A DNA stretch of 64,000 nt, from contig JAEZZI010000009.1 of assembly GCA_023418595.1 (NCBI GenBank), positions 1-64,000 of the forward strand, written 5' to 3'. The position numbers and the translations under genes were made by a program. Origin of the DNA: Pseudomonadota bacterium (lineage in GTDB: Bacteria; Pseudomonadota; Alphaproteobacteria; Sphingomonadales; Sphingomonadaceae). Position 1 is the first letter of the stretch, and each line of letters begins with the position of its first letter. Positions 24,486 to 33,844 of the stretch are shown one piece after another. The notes beneath the pieces were generated by a model. The model was not told the DNA's origin. It searched no databases and saw only the letters and a program-made list of their open reading frames with translations.

Positions 24486-25601
24486 ATGTCGATTTTTTCG
24501 GGGTGGTTCGCGCGCGCCAGCGTGCTGAGGAACGATAATGCCAAAGGCCCGTGGGGCAGTGGCGGTAACAATAATGGCGGCTCGGGCGGCGAAGGCGGCC
24601 CGCGCAACCCGTGGCAGTTCCCGCCGGAGGGGAAGCGCAGCCGGGGCGGCAACGCCACCTCGCTCGAGGATTTCCTGAAGCGCACCCGCGGCAATGGCGG
24701 CGGGGGTGGCGGCTTCGGCGGCGGCGGGTTCGAAGCGCCCGGCGGCAAGAAGGTCTGGATTTTCGGCGCGCTACTGGTGCTCGCGCTGTTCCTGGCCTTC
24801 ACGATGTTCCACCGTGTCGGCCCGCAGGAACGCGGCGTCGTATCGTTCCTCGGCAAATACTCGCGCACCCTGACGCCCGGCATCCACCTGACAATGCCGG
24901 CGCCGCTGAACACCGTGCGCGTGATCGACGTGACCGGCATCCGCAACGAGGATTTCCCCCAGGGCGGTGGCGAGAATCTGGTGCTGACCGGCGACCAGAA
25001 TATCGTCGATCTCGCCTATTCGTTGCGCTGGAACATCTCAAACCCGGAAAGCTATCTGTTTCAGATCGCCAATCCCGAATCGACCGTGCGCGCCGTCGCC
25101 GAAAGCTCGATGCGCGCGGCCGTCGCCAGCGTGACGCTGGACGAGATCATCGGCGCGGGCCGCTCGGCGACCGAAGTGCGCGTCCAGCAACTCGCCCAGC
25201 AGATGCTCGACGAGTATAATTCGGGCATCCAGGTTCAGGGCGTTGCGATTCGTACCGCCAACCCGCCCGCCGCCGTGGACGAAGCGTTCAAGGCGGTCAC
25301 CGCCGCCCAGCAGGCGGCGCAGGCCAACCTCAACCAGGCGCGGGCCTATGCGCAGCAAATCATCGCCCGGTCGCAGGGTGACGCTGCGTCGTTCGACCAG
25401 ATTTACGAACAATATCGCCTGGCCCCCGCGGTTACCCGCCAGCGAATCTATTACGAGACGATGGAAGAAATTCTGGCCAAGTCGAACAAGACAATTGTCG
25501 AGACGCCCGGCGTGACGCCGTATCTGCCGCTGCCTGCGGTACGCGGTGGGCAGGCGCAGCCCGCGCCCCAGCCGCAAACCGCGACGGGAGCAGCGCAATG
25601 A
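24486..25601 (+). CDS. hflK: FtsH protease activity modulator HflK
   Basis: This 371-residue SPFH/Band 7 protein forms a membrane complex with HflC that encloses and modulates FtsH. Residues 1-85 are glycine-rich and disordered, a transmembrane segment follows (VWIFGALLVLALFLAF), and then the band 7 domain and an Ala/Gln-rich helical part. An AAAGGA Shine-Dalgarno lies just before ATG 24486. The end overlaps hflC as ATGA. Confidence 0.96.
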   Translation: MSIFSGWFARASVLRNDNAKGPWGSGGNNNGGSGGEGGPRNPWQFPPEGKRSRGGNATSLEDFLKRTRGNGGGGGGFGGGGFEAPGGKKVWIFGALLVLALFLAFTMFHRVGPQERGVVSFLGKYSRTLTPGIHLTMPAPLNTVRVIDVTGIRNEDFPQGGGENLVLTGDQNIVDLAYSLRWNISNPESYLFQIANPESTVRAVAESSMRAAVASVTLDEIIGAGRSATEVRVQQLAQQMLDEYNSGIQVQGVAIRTANPPAAVDEAFKAVTAAQQAAQANLNQARAYAQQIIARSQGDAASFDQIYEQYRLAPAVTRQRIYYETMEEILAKSNKTIVETPGVTPYLPLPAVRGGQAQPAPQPQTATGAAQ

Positions 25602-26458
25602 CCTGGTCGATCAAGAACCCGATGGTGATCGCCATCATCGCGCTATTCGCCGCGATCATTCTGTCGATGTCGCTGTCGATCGTCCCGGAAACGCGCCAAG
25701 GCGTGATCCTGCGGTTCGAACAGCCGGTGGGCACGGTGAACCGTTACCGCGAGGGCGAAGCGTTCGGGAATACCGGCGCGGGCCTGATCGCGCGCATCCC
25801 GCTGTTCGAACGGATCGTGTGGGTCGACAAGCGCGTGCTGGATATCGAACTTGAAAACCAGCAGGTGCTGTCGATCGACCAGCTTCGCCTGGAGGTCGAT
25901 GCTTTCGCGCGCTTCCGCGTCGTCGATCCGCTGCGCATGGTGACCACCGCGCGCACCGAACAGGGTGTCATCGACGCGCTGCGCCCGATCCTGGGCTCGG
26001 CGCTTCGCAACGAGCTTGGCAAGCGGCCGTTCGCGGCTCTGCTCAGCCCCGAGCGTGGTCAGGTAATGGAAAACATCCAGACCGGTTTGCAGAATGTCGC
26101 GCGCCAGTACGGCGTTGAAATCGTCGATGTTCGGATCAAGCAGGCGGGACTCCCGTCGGGCAGCCCGCTCGATTCGGCACTGGAGCGGATGCGCACCGCG
26201 CGTAGCCAGGAAGCGCTGACGATCCGCGCGCAGGGCGAACGCCAGGCGCAGATCATTCGCGCCGAGGCCGATGCCCAAGCCGCGCAAATCTATGCCGCCA
26301 GCTTCGGCAAGGATGCCGAATTCTACAATTTCTGGCGGGCGATGCAGTCCTATCGCTACACCTTCAACCAGCGCGGTGATGGCACCGATGGAGAAACGGC
26401 ATTCGTGCTGTCGCCCGACAATGCCTATCTCCAGCAATTCCGGGCTGGCGGACGCTAA
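25598..26458 (+). CDS. hflC: FtsH protease activity modulator HflC
   Basis: This 286-residue partner of HflK has an N-terminal membrane segment (about residues 8-26), then the SPFH domain with RFEQPVGTV and VDKRVLDIE. A helical stretch with IRAQGERQAQIIRAEA follows. ATG overlaps the hflK stop, giving tight coupling. The degP gene follows after 115 bases, so this is the frequent hflK-hflC-degP cluster. Confidence 0.96.
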   Translation: MTWSIKNPMVIAIIALFAAIILSMSLSIVPETRQGVILRFEQPVGTVNRYREGEAFGNTGAGLIARIPLFERIVWVDKRVLDIELENQQVLSIDQLRLEVDAFARFRVVDPLRMVTTARTEQGVIDALRPILGSALRNELGKRPFAALLSPERGQVMENIQTGLQNVARQYGVEIVDVRIKQAGLPSGSPLDSALERMRTARSQEALTIRAQGERQAQIIRAEADAQAAQIYAASFGKDAEFYNFWRAMQSYRYTFNQRGDGTDGETAFVLSPDNAYLQQFRAGGR

Positions 26459-26573
26459 AGGGGCGCTGACGAAACGTTCATATTCAATCGGCGTTCAGCA
26501 TCGAAAAGGGATGAATTGCGGGAAACCGCCCGGCCCGTCGCGGGTCGTGACACAGTTAGGAAGGAAGACCTAA

Positions 26574-28109
26574 GTGCGATACGCTTATGCGATCACCTCT
26601 GCCCTGCTCGTCGGCGGCGCTGCCGCGACGATGGCGCTCCAGACCCCGGTCGGCGCGCAGACTGCCCAGAATGACGGGATGACCACGGCGTCCGCGCCGC
26701 GCGCAGGCGCGCCCGGCAGCTTTGCCGACATGGTCGCCCGGTTGCAGCCCGCAGTCGTCAACATCTCGACCGAACAGCGCGTGACGGTGCAGCAGAACAA
26801 TCCGTTTGCGGGCACACCATTCGAGGGATTCTTCGGTAATCGCGGCGGCAGCGGACAACCGGTTCAGCGTCGCGGCCAGTCGCTGGGTTCGGGTTTCCTG
26901 ATCTCCGCCGACGGCTATATCGTCACCAACAATCACGTCGTGTCGGCAGGAACGCGTAACGCCGTCGTCGAATCGATCAAGGTGACGATGACCGACGGTC
27001 GCGAAATGACCGCGCGCCTGGTCGGCCGCGACGTTGAATCCGACCTCGCCGTGTTGAAGGTGGAAGGCAACAACCTGCCCTTCGTGCGGCTGGGCAATTC
27101 CGGCGCGGCGCGCGCGGGCGACTGGGTGGTCGCGATCGGCAACCCGTTCGGCCTTGGCGGCACGGTGACTGCGGGGATCATTTCCACCGTTCAGCGCAAC
27201 ATTCCCGGATCGGGCCCGTTCGACCGGTTCATCCAGACCGATGCGTCCATTAACATGGGCAATTCGGGCGGGCCATTGTTCGACCTCAACGGCAATGTGA
27301 TCGGCATCAATTCCCAGATCTTTTCGCCCACCGGCGGCAATGTCGGCATCGGTTTTGCGATCCCCGCCGACGAAGCGCGTTCGATCATCGAAACGCTGCG
27401 CAGCGGTGAAACCGTGCAGCGCGGCTATCTGGGCGTCGGCATCCAGCCGCTGACCCCCGACCTGGCACAGGGCCTGAACCTGCCTTCGAACCTGCCACGC
27501 GATCGCGGTGAGGTGATCTCCAGCGTTCAGCCGGGCCAGCCCGCCGCATCGGCGGGCATCCGTCAGGGCGACGTGGTAGTGCGCGTCAACAACCAAGACG
27601 TAACGCCCGATCAGTCGCTCAGCTATCTGGTCGCCAATGTCCAGCCCGGTACGACCATCCCGGTCGAACTGATCCGCGACGGTCGCCGCCAGACGGTGCG
27701 CGTGCGCGTCGGCACTCGTCCTTCCGCGGAAGAAATGGCGGCGAACGATTTCGACCCCAACGCCGAACAGCCGATGCCGGGCCGCCCGTCCGACGACGCC
27801 GCATCCGCAACCGCCGCGCTCGGCCTGAGCGTTCAGGCACTCACTCCGCAGATCGCGCGCAGCATCGGCGTTGCCCAGGATACGCGCGGCGTCGTCATCC
27901 TCGCGGTCGATCCGTCGAGCGATGCCGCGCAGAAGGGGCTGACTCGCGGACTGGTCATTACCTCGGCCAACCGTACGCCTGTGGCCACCCCTGCCGATCT
28001 GGCGCGAGTCGTGACCCAGACGCGCGCGGCTAATCGCAGCAGCGTGTTGCTCTATGTGCAGACCCGCGCGGTCAGCCGGTTCGTTTCGGTGGAACTGGCC
28101 GCTCGGTAA
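26574..28109 (+). CDS. degP: Periplasmic Do-family serine protease (DegP/DegQ-like)
   Basis: This 511-residue protein starts at GTG with AGGAAGGAAG about ten bases upstream. The signal peptide ends near residue 29. The trypsin-like domain has the triad H121 (TNNHVV), D157 (ESDLAVLKV) and S231 (MGNSGGPL). Two PDZ domains follow (YLGVGIQPL and the region from about residue 415). It degrades or refolds misfolded envelope proteins. The upstream gap contains GGAAAC with a GGTC further on, loosely like an ECF sigma promoter, but I do not rely on it. A terminator follows. Confidence 0.95.
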   Translation: MRYAYAITSALLVGGAAATMALQTPVGAQTAQNDGMTTASAPRAGAPGSFADMVARLQPAVVNISTEQRVTVQQNNPFAGTPFEGFFGNRGGSGQPVQRRGQSLGSGFLISADGYIVTNNHVVSAGTRNAVVESIKVTMTDGREMTARLVGRDVESDLAVLKVEGNNLPFVRLGNSGAARAGDWVVAIGNPFGLGGTVTAGIISTVQRNIPGSGPFDRFIQTDASINMGNSGGPLFDLNGNVIGINSQIFSPTGGNVGIGFAIPADEARSIIETLRSGETVQRGYLGVGIQPLTPDLAQGLNLPSNLPRDRGEVISSVQPGQPAASAGIRQGDVVVRVNNQDVTPDQSLSYLVANVQPGTTIPVELIRDGRRQTVRVRVGTRPSAEEMAANDFDPNAEQPMPGRPSDDAASATAALGLSVQALTPQIARSIGVAQDTRGVVILAVDPSSDAAQKGLTRGLVITSANRTPVATPADLARVVTQTRAANRSSVLLYVQTRAVSRFVSVELAAR

Positions 28110-28130
28110 GACAACCCAATCTCCAGTCAG

Positions 28131-28165
28131 CGGCGCGCGTCGGGATACTGACGCGCGCCGTTTTT
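28131..28165 (+). terminator. Rho-independent terminator after degP
   Basis: A perfect 11-bp GC-rich stem (28131-28141 with 28150-28160), an 8-base loop and five T residues lie 22 bases after the degP stop. Confidence 0.93.
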
Positions 28166-28207
28166 CGTTCTAGGCTCCCCGAATCTCGAGAGGCGGGGAG
28201 CAGGGGC

Positions 28208-29836
28208 ATGAGCGATACGGGCGTCTATATCGGTCTGGGCGGCGGCCAGCCGCAGAACCTGGTCCTCAAACGCGCCAACCGGCACGGGCTGATCGCGGGA
28301 GCGACCGGCACCGGCAAGACGGTGACGCTCCAGGGTCTTGCCGAGGGGCTGTCGAATGCGGGCGTTCCGGTGTTCGTCGCCGATGTGAAGGGCGACCTCG
28401 CCGGGCTCGGCATGGCGGGATCACCGACCGCCAAGACCCACGAACCTTTCGCCGCGCGAGCGGCAGAGATCGGCATGAGCGGCTGGGCCTATGCCGCCTG
28501 CCCCGTGCAGTTCTGGGACTTGTTCGGTGAACAGGGCCATCCGGTGCGGGCCACCGTTTCCGAAATGGGGCCGCTGCTGCTGTCGCGGCTGATGAGCCTG
28601 AACGACACGCAGGAGGGCGTACTGACCATCGCCTTCACTATCGCCGACGATCAGGGGCTGTTGCTGCTCGACCTCGACGATTTGCAGGCGATGCTGGTCT
28701 ATTGCGCCGACAATGCCGATCAGATCGGGGTCAAATATGGCAACGTCACCAAGGCGAGCGTTGGCGCGATCCAGCGGCAGTTGCTCCAGCTCCGCGCCCA
28801 GGGCGGCGATCATTTCTTCGGCGAACCCGCGCTGGAACTCGCCGACTTCATCAGGACTGACGAGAATGGCCGCGGCGTAGTCAACATCCTCGCCGCCGAC
28901 AAGCTGATGGCATCCCCGCGGCTCTACGCCACTTTCCTGTTGTGGCTGCTGAGCGAACTCTTCGAAACGCTTCCCGAAGTCGGCGATCCCGACAAGCCGA
29001 AGCTCGTCTTCTTCTTCGACGAGGCGCATCTGCTGTTCGACGAGGCCCCCCCGGCGCTGATCGACAAGATCGAACAGGTCGTCCGCCTGATCCGGTCAAA
29101 GGGCGTCGGCGTCTATTTCGTCACCCAGAACCCGATAGACATTCCCGAGACGGTCGCAGGCCAGCTCGGCAACCGCATCCAACATGCGCTGCGCGCCTTC
29201 ACCCCGCGCGACCAGAAAGCGGTGAAGTCCGCCGCCGAAACCTTTCGCGCCAACCCCAATGTCGATGTCGCGACCGCGATTACCGAGTTGAAGGTCGGCG
29301 AGGCGCTGGTGTCGCTGCTCCAGCCCGACGGATCGCCCTCCCCCGTCGAACGCACGCTGATCCGCCCGCCCGCGTCGCGCGTCGGGCCGCTGACGCGACA
29401 GGAGCGCGGCGTGCTGACCATGACCGACGCGGTCGGCAGCAAATATGACGAGGCCATCGACCGCGAATCGGCCGAGGAAATCCTGACCGCCAAACGCGCC
29501 GAGGCCGAAGCCGCAGCAGCCGCAGAGAAAGCGCAGGCGGAAGCCGACAAGGCCGCCGCGATCCAGGCCAAGGAAGACGCGCGCATCGCCAAGGAAGCCG
29601 AACGCCAGCGCGTGGCGGCGGCGCGCGAAGCCGAACGCCAGCAACGCGCCGCCGAACGCGAAGCCGCCAACTCCCCCTGGGAACGCGCCAAGAAAAGCGC
29701 CACCCGCACCGCGACGACGACCGTCAGTCGCCATGTCGCGAACGAAATCAGCAAGGCGGTGTTCGGCGGTGGCAAGAGCGGCGGGCTGGGCGGCAAGCTG
29801 CTGCGTGGCGTGCTCGGCGGGTTGTTCAGGGGGTAA
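28208..29836 (+). CDS. HerA-like DUF853 P-loop ATPase
   Basis: This 542-residue ATPase has Walker A GATGTGKT at residues 31-38, VADVKGDLAG and the Walker B segment FFFDEAHLLFDEAP. A conserved VYFVTQNP-D-IPETV follows. This is the DUF853 (YjgR) type of HerA/FtsK-like ATPase, whose physiological role is not established. From about residue 420 comes an Ala/Glu/Arg-rich coiled coil, then a glycine-rich C-terminus. No NurA-like nuclease sits next to it, so a HerA-NurA pair is not supported. It is followed by two repeats. Confidence 0.92.
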   Translation: MSDTGVYIGLGGGQPQNLVLKRANRHGLIAGATGTGKTVTLQGLAEGLSNAGVPVFVADVKGDLAGLGMAGSPTAKTHEPFAARAAEIGMSGWAYAACPVQFWDLFGEQGHPVRATVSEMGPLLLSRLMSLNDTQEGVLTIAFTIADDQGLLLLDLDDLQAMLVYCADNADQIGVKYGNVTKASVGAIQRQLLQLRAQGGDHFFGEPALELADFIRTDENGRGVVNILAADKLMASPRLYATFLLWLLSELFETLPEVGDPDKPKLVFFFDEAHLLFDEAPPALIDKIEQVVRLIRSKGVGVYFVTQNPIDIPETVAGQLGNRIQHALRAFTPRDQKAVKSAAETFRANPNVDVATAITELKVGEALVSLLQPDGSPSPVERTLIRPPASRVGPLTRQERGVLTMTDAVGSKYDEAIDRESAEEILTAKRAEAEAAAAAEKAQAEADKAAAIQAKEDARIAKEAERQRVAAAREAERQQRAAEREAANSPWERAKKSATRTATTTVSRHVANEISKAVFGGGKSGGLGGKLLRGVLGGLFRG

Positions 29837-29866
29837 GTGGCATACCGATCCAACCGGCGCTCAGGC

Positions 29867-29935
29867 TGAGCTTTTTGGAGCCGGGCTGCTTAGCGTGGCG
29901 CGAGCCAAAGGCTTCGACAAGCTCAGCCTGAGCGC
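29867..29935. repeat. REP-like inverted repeat, family A
   Basis: The right arm (29912-29935) is a clean copy of the CTTCGACAAGCTCAGCCTGAGCGC type; the left arm from 29867 has drifted at its inner end (CTTTTTGGAG). It lies between the HerA-like gene and the family B element. Confidence 0.75.
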
Positions 29936-29997
29936 AGTTGGTCATGTAGCTGCGATTTGCTTGCCACGCGCTATTATCGCTTACGCCCCCTCGCCCG

Positions 29998-30066
29998 TTC
30001 GTTTCGAGCGAAGTCGAGAAACGCGGATAGCGCGCGTGAGCGTTTCTCGACTTCGCTCGAAACGAA
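29998..30066. repeat. Inverted repeat element, family B, copy 1
   Basis: Perfect 26-bp arms (29998-30023 and 30041-30066) contain CGTTTCGAGCGAAGTCGAG and its complement around a 17-base loop. Related copies lie at 50905-50974 and 52536-52607. It lies 21 bases past the end of the GH130 gene. Confidence 0.92.
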
Positions 30067-30087
30067 TGGGGTGAGGGATGTGCCTAA

Positions 30088-31365
30088 TTACATCGCGGCG
30101 AGCAGCGACCCGACATTCACGAACGCGAACGCTACCGAGGAATCGGCGACGCCATACGGGATGAACAGCATGTCGCCGTGACGGATCGCGCCGCACGAAT
30201 AGACGACGTTCGGGACATAGCCTTCGCGGTCCTGTCGTGCGGCCTCCAGGATCGGTTGCCTGGTGCGACCGATCACCTTTGACGGGTCGTCCTTGTCGAG
30301 CAGCACCGCGCCGATCGAATATTTGCGCATCGCGCCGACGCCGTGGGTCAGCAGCAGCCAGCCTTCGTCAAGCTCGATGGGCGGACCGCAATTGCCGATC
30401 TGGACCAGTTCCCATGGATAGCAGGGCTCGAGCAGCTTCTGCCCCTCGTCCCAATGGGTCAGGCTGTCGGATTTGATCAGGAACAGGTTCTCGCCGTCCT
30501 GACGCCCGATCATCATGTAGTGATCGCCGATCTTGCGCGGAAACAGCGCCATGCCCTTGTTGCGCGCGGCGCTACCGGTCATCGGCACCAGATCGAATTC
30601 ACGGAAATCGCGGGTGCGCAGCAATTCGGACTGGATGCCGAAGCCGTTATAGGCGGTGTAGGTGCCCAGCCATTCGTAATCGCCGTCGCCATGATCGAAG
30701 CGGACGAGGCGCAAGTCCTCCAGCCCGTTCGACTGCTGCTTGGTGATCGGGAACAGCACCGTGCCCGACAAGGTCGCATCGCGGTGACGATGGATCGTCA
30801 CTTCGCCTTCGGGCGCATGGAGTTCGTCGCCCCGATAGTCGCAGGCGGTGGCGAACGGCGCTTCGGGGGCGAGCTTCAACTGGCCCTTGTCGGTGATGAT
30901 GCCCTCTCTGAATGCCACCGACGAGATATGGCCTTCGCCGACCGCACGCAGCGACATGATGATGCGCAGGCTACCTTTGGGCATGCCCGACTGGTCGTGG
31001 TGCGGCACCGCGCTGGGGTTCATCAGCGCGGCGGCGGCATAGCTGTATTCATGGCAGAAATAGGCGCCGATCAACTGGCGCTTTTCGTCCGAAATGCCGG
31101 GATCGATGGCGACCAGTTCGGCGATTTCCTCGAACCGGGACATGAATACGCGGCGGGTCTGCCAATGGCGTGCCTCGAAATCGCGCAACACCGCCTTCAA
31201 CTGTTTGGCGGTCTGGCCGGGCGACATTTCGAGCACTTCGCGCACCAGCCGCTGGGTGCGGCTTTCGCCCGATCCGTTCGATTGCCAGCCGATATGGAAC
31301 GGGCGGACCACGACGCGGGACGGGTCGGCGTGCAGCCGCAACGGATGGTGGGACAGTTCGATCAT
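30088..31365 (-). CDS. GH130 family beta-mannoside phosphorylase-like protein
   Basis: This 425-residue five-bladed-propeller enzyme belongs to glycoside hydrolase family 130. The catalytic acid region is SNGLEDLRLVRF with D217; phosphate-site-type residues lie in RNKGMALFPRK, MIGRQDGEN and NCGPPIELDEGWLL. GH130 enzymes phosphorolyse (or hydrolyse) beta-mannosides such as beta-1,2- or beta-1,4-linked manno-oligosaccharides. It lies 43 bases downstream of a two-domain glycosyltransferase on the same strand, so the pair probably makes and turns over one glycan. Linkage and direction cannot be read from sequence. The start at 31363-31365 is the first with a normal N-terminus. Confidence 0.9.
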   Translation of the reverse strand: MIELSHHPLRLHADPSRVVVRPFHIGWQSNGSGESRTQRLVREVLEMSPGQTAKQLKAVLRDFEARHWQTRRVFMSRFEEIAELVAIDPGISDEKRQLIGAYFCHEYSYAAAALMNPSAVPHHDQSGMPKGSLRIIMSLRAVGEGHISSVAFREGIITDKGQLKLAPEAPFATACDYRGDELHAPEGEVTIHRHRDATLSGTVLFPITKQQSNGLEDLRLVRFDHGDGDYEWLGTYTAYNGFGIQSELLRTRDFREFDLVPMTGSAARNKGMALFPRKIGDHYMMIGRQDGENLFLIKSDSLTHWDEGQKLLEPCYPWELVQIGNCGPPIELDEGWLLLTHGVGAMRKYSIGAVLLDKDDPSKVIGRTRQPILEAARQDREGYVPNVVYSCGAIRHGDMLFIPYGVADSSVAFAFVNVGSLLAAM

Positions 31366-31408
31366 CGGCGACCCCGGCGCATTCAGTGTGTCGGGCGCGC
31401 GAACGCGG

Positions 31409-33694
31409 TCAGGCGATTGCGCGACGTTCGGGCTGTGCCACGGTTCCGCTGCGTTTTGAAAGGGCCGAAATCGCACAGGACGCCAATTGCAGCGCCAGAA
31501 TCGATTCGGCGCCTTGGTTGCGGTTGACGCCGGTCGGCATCAGCCCGTCGTAACAGCCGCCATCGGCACCGGTCGCCAGCGGCAGATCGAGTTCGTTCGC
31601 GCCCAGATACCAGCGATAGCCGCGCATCGCTTCATCCACCCAGCGCGGATCGCGCGTCGCGTCGAATGCGGCCGAGCAGGCGTCGATCGTCGCCTGTGCC
31701 TCCAGCGGCTGCTGGTCGAAGGGAAGCGGATCGGCATATTCGCGCCCGAAGCTCTCGGTGCCAATCGCGCGGAAATGCCCCTCGGGAGAAGTCTGGCGCG
31801 CAACGATCCAGTCGAGCGTCTCGATTCCGCATGCGACCAGGTCGTCGCGGTCCAGCGCCATGCCGACGCGGATCAGCGCTTCGGGCAGCCGGGCATTGTC
31901 ATAGGCGAGAACGATTTCAAACCATTTCCATTCGGGTCGCCGTGCGGCGTCGAGCAGGGTGAGCAGCTGATCGCCGAATTGCGACATCAGGTTGCGGGCC
32001 AGCCCGTGACCCGGACGCGCGGCATCGATCGACGCCGCGCCCAGCATCGCAAAAGCCTGCGCACGCGGGCTGCCGAAATCGAACGCGATGGGCGCGGTCT
32101 GGTCGAACAGCGCCGTCGCCCAGTCGCGGTGCTTGCGCTCGGGCGCCTCGTTGGCGGTGACGCCGAGCGCCCACAGGGTGCGACCGTTCGAATCCTCGGA
32201 CCCCTTGTCCTCGCACCAGCTGCGGTCGAACGCCATGAAATTGCGGAAGGCACGGGTGTCCGGGTTCCACGCGTGCTGGACGAAGGATGCATAAACGGTC
32301 GTCCATTTGTCACGCGTGCCGGCGTCGAGACTGGCGATCCGGCTGGCGAGGATCAGCGCGCGGGCATTGTCGTCGATGCAATAGCCGTGACGGCGATCGG
32401 GCACCGAATAGATGCCGTGCTGAAGCATTCCGGTCGCATCGCTCATCCGCTCGACCGCCTGAAAATCGGGATCGAGGATGGTCGGTGCGTTGCGCGCGGC
32501 GATTGCGGGGGCCAGTCGGCGGGGTTTGGCGGCGACCGCAGCGGCAAGCGCCGCCATGCCCTTTTCGGCAAGCCGCGACCAGATCATCGATCGACCGCGG
32601 GCATAGGCGCGCGCCGCCAGCGCACCGCGCGCCGCATCGTCGCCCAGCAGCGCCGAAACTTCGCGCGCGAAGCCAGCGCTGTCGCCGAAATCGACCAGCC
32701 GACCATGATTGTCGTCCAGGATTTCGGTCGCGTGGATATAGGGAGTGGAGACCACCGGCTTTCCGGACGCGACGGCATAGGACAGCGTGCCCGATGTGAT
32801 CTGCGCCGGGTTGCTGTAAGGGGTGACGTAAATGTCGGCGGCGTCGAGATAATCGAGCAGTTCGTCGATTTCGGCAAATTTGTCGATGAATTCGATATGG
32901 TCGCCGACCCCCAGCGTGGCAGCGCGGCGGATCAGGCCGTCGCGATACGCTTCACCTTCATGTGCGACCAGATTGGGATGCGTCGCGCCCAGCACGGCGT
33001 ATAGCGTGTCGGGATGCTGCGCGACGATTCCGGGCAGTGCGTCGATCATCGTCTCGATCCCCTTGTTCGGGGCGAGCAGGCCAAAGGTCAGTACGACGCG
33101 GCGACCTTGCCAACCGAAAGCCGCTTTCCTGCTGTCGGGATCGACCAGCGGTCGGTCGGGCACGCCGTGCGGGATCATCACGATCTGACGGTCGTCGGCG
33201 CCGTGGACGCGCTTCAATATGTCGCGCCCCGCCTCCGCCATGACGATCACCCTCGACGCGCGGCGCAGCAGCGCCTCCATCACCCGGCGTTCCTCGGCGC
33301 TGGGATGTTCGAGCACCGTATGCAGCGTGACGATCACCGGCAGCGTGACACGGTCGAGCAGACCGAGCAGATAATCGCCCGCCGATCCGCCATAGATGCC
33401 GTATTCGTGTTGGACCCACAGCGCCTTCGCGCCCGATTCCTGCATCGCGCGCGCGGCGTCGGAATAGGCAGTGCGGTCGTTCTGCGGAATCGCGCGCGTC
33501 ACCTCTGGCGGATAGGCATAGCGCCCCGGATGATCGTCCATCGCATAGACGTCGATGCGCAGGTCCGGGTAACGCGCCTTCATCGCCAGATAGGTGTCGG
33601 TGGTATAGGTCGCGAGACCGCATTTGCGGGGCAGGTGATTGCCGAGCAAAGCGATGTGGTCGATCGACGCGGGTCCAGCCGCTGAATGCGTCAT
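31409..33694 (-). CDS. GT4 glycosyltransferase with C-terminal alpha/alpha-barrel domain
   Basis: This 761-residue protein has two parts. Residues of about 10-370 are a GT-B family 4 glycosyltransferase, with LPRKCGLATYT near the start and VVLTFGLLAPNKG and the nucleotide-sugar site region SGTLSYAVASGKPVVST. From about 400 to 750 comes a helical region with DNARALI and other repeats, resembling an (alpha/alpha)6 toroid as found in many glycosidases. The fusion next to a GH130 enzyme suggests synthesis of a mannose-containing oligosaccharide. A GAAGGGA ribosome site precedes ATG 33694. The downstream GH130 gene is likely co-transcribed. Confidence 0.88.
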   Translation of the reverse strand: MTHSAAGPASIDHIALLGNHLPRKCGLATYTTDTYLAMKARYPDLRIDVYAMDDHPGRYAYPPEVTRAIPQNDRTAYSDAARAMQESGAKALWVQHEYGIYGGSAGDYLLGLLDRVTLPVIVTLHTVLEHPSAEERRVMEALLRRASRVIVMAEAGRDILKRVHGADDRQIVMIPHGVPDRPLVDPDSRKAAFGWQGRRVVLTFGLLAPNKGIETMIDALPGIVAQHPDTLYAVLGATHPNLVAHEGEAYRDGLIRRAATLGVGDHIEFIDKFAEIDELLDYLDAADIYVTPYSNPAQITSGTLSYAVASGKPVVSTPYIHATEILDDNHGRLVDFGDSAGFAREVSALLGDDAARGALAARAYARGRSMIWSRLAEKGMAALAAAVAAKPRRLAPAIAARNAPTILDPDFQAVERMSDATGMLQHGIYSVPDRRHGYCIDDNARALILASRIASLDAGTRDKWTTVYASFVQHAWNPDTRAFRNFMAFDRSWCEDKGSEDSNGRTLWALGVTANEAPERKHRDWATALFDQTAPIAFDFGSPRAQAFAMLGAASIDAARPGHGLARNLMSQFGDQLLTLLDAARRPEWKWFEIVLAYDNARLPEALIRVGMALDRDDLVACGIETLDWIVARQTSPEGHFRAIGTESFGREYADPLPFDQQPLEAQATIDACSAAFDATRDPRWVDEAMRGYRWYLGANELDLPLATGADGGCYDGLMPTGVNRNQGAESILALQLASCAISALSKRSGTVAQPERRAIA

Positions 33695-33844
33695 CTGCAG
33701 TCCCTTCGCAAAAGCGAGAATGCGCACCGTAGGAACGGGCGACGACTCGGTAACCGCTTGAAGGACAGATGGTTGCACCGATTGTGCAATGCAGCAAGAT
33801 AATTCGCGACGAGTGCCGTTCGGCAAGCGCCAAATTGCGTGGGG

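Noticed and set aside
28208..29836. HerA-like ATPase considered as part of a defence system
   Set aside because: It is the DUF853 type and has no nuclease or other defence gene beside it; flanks are degP and a glycan gene pair.
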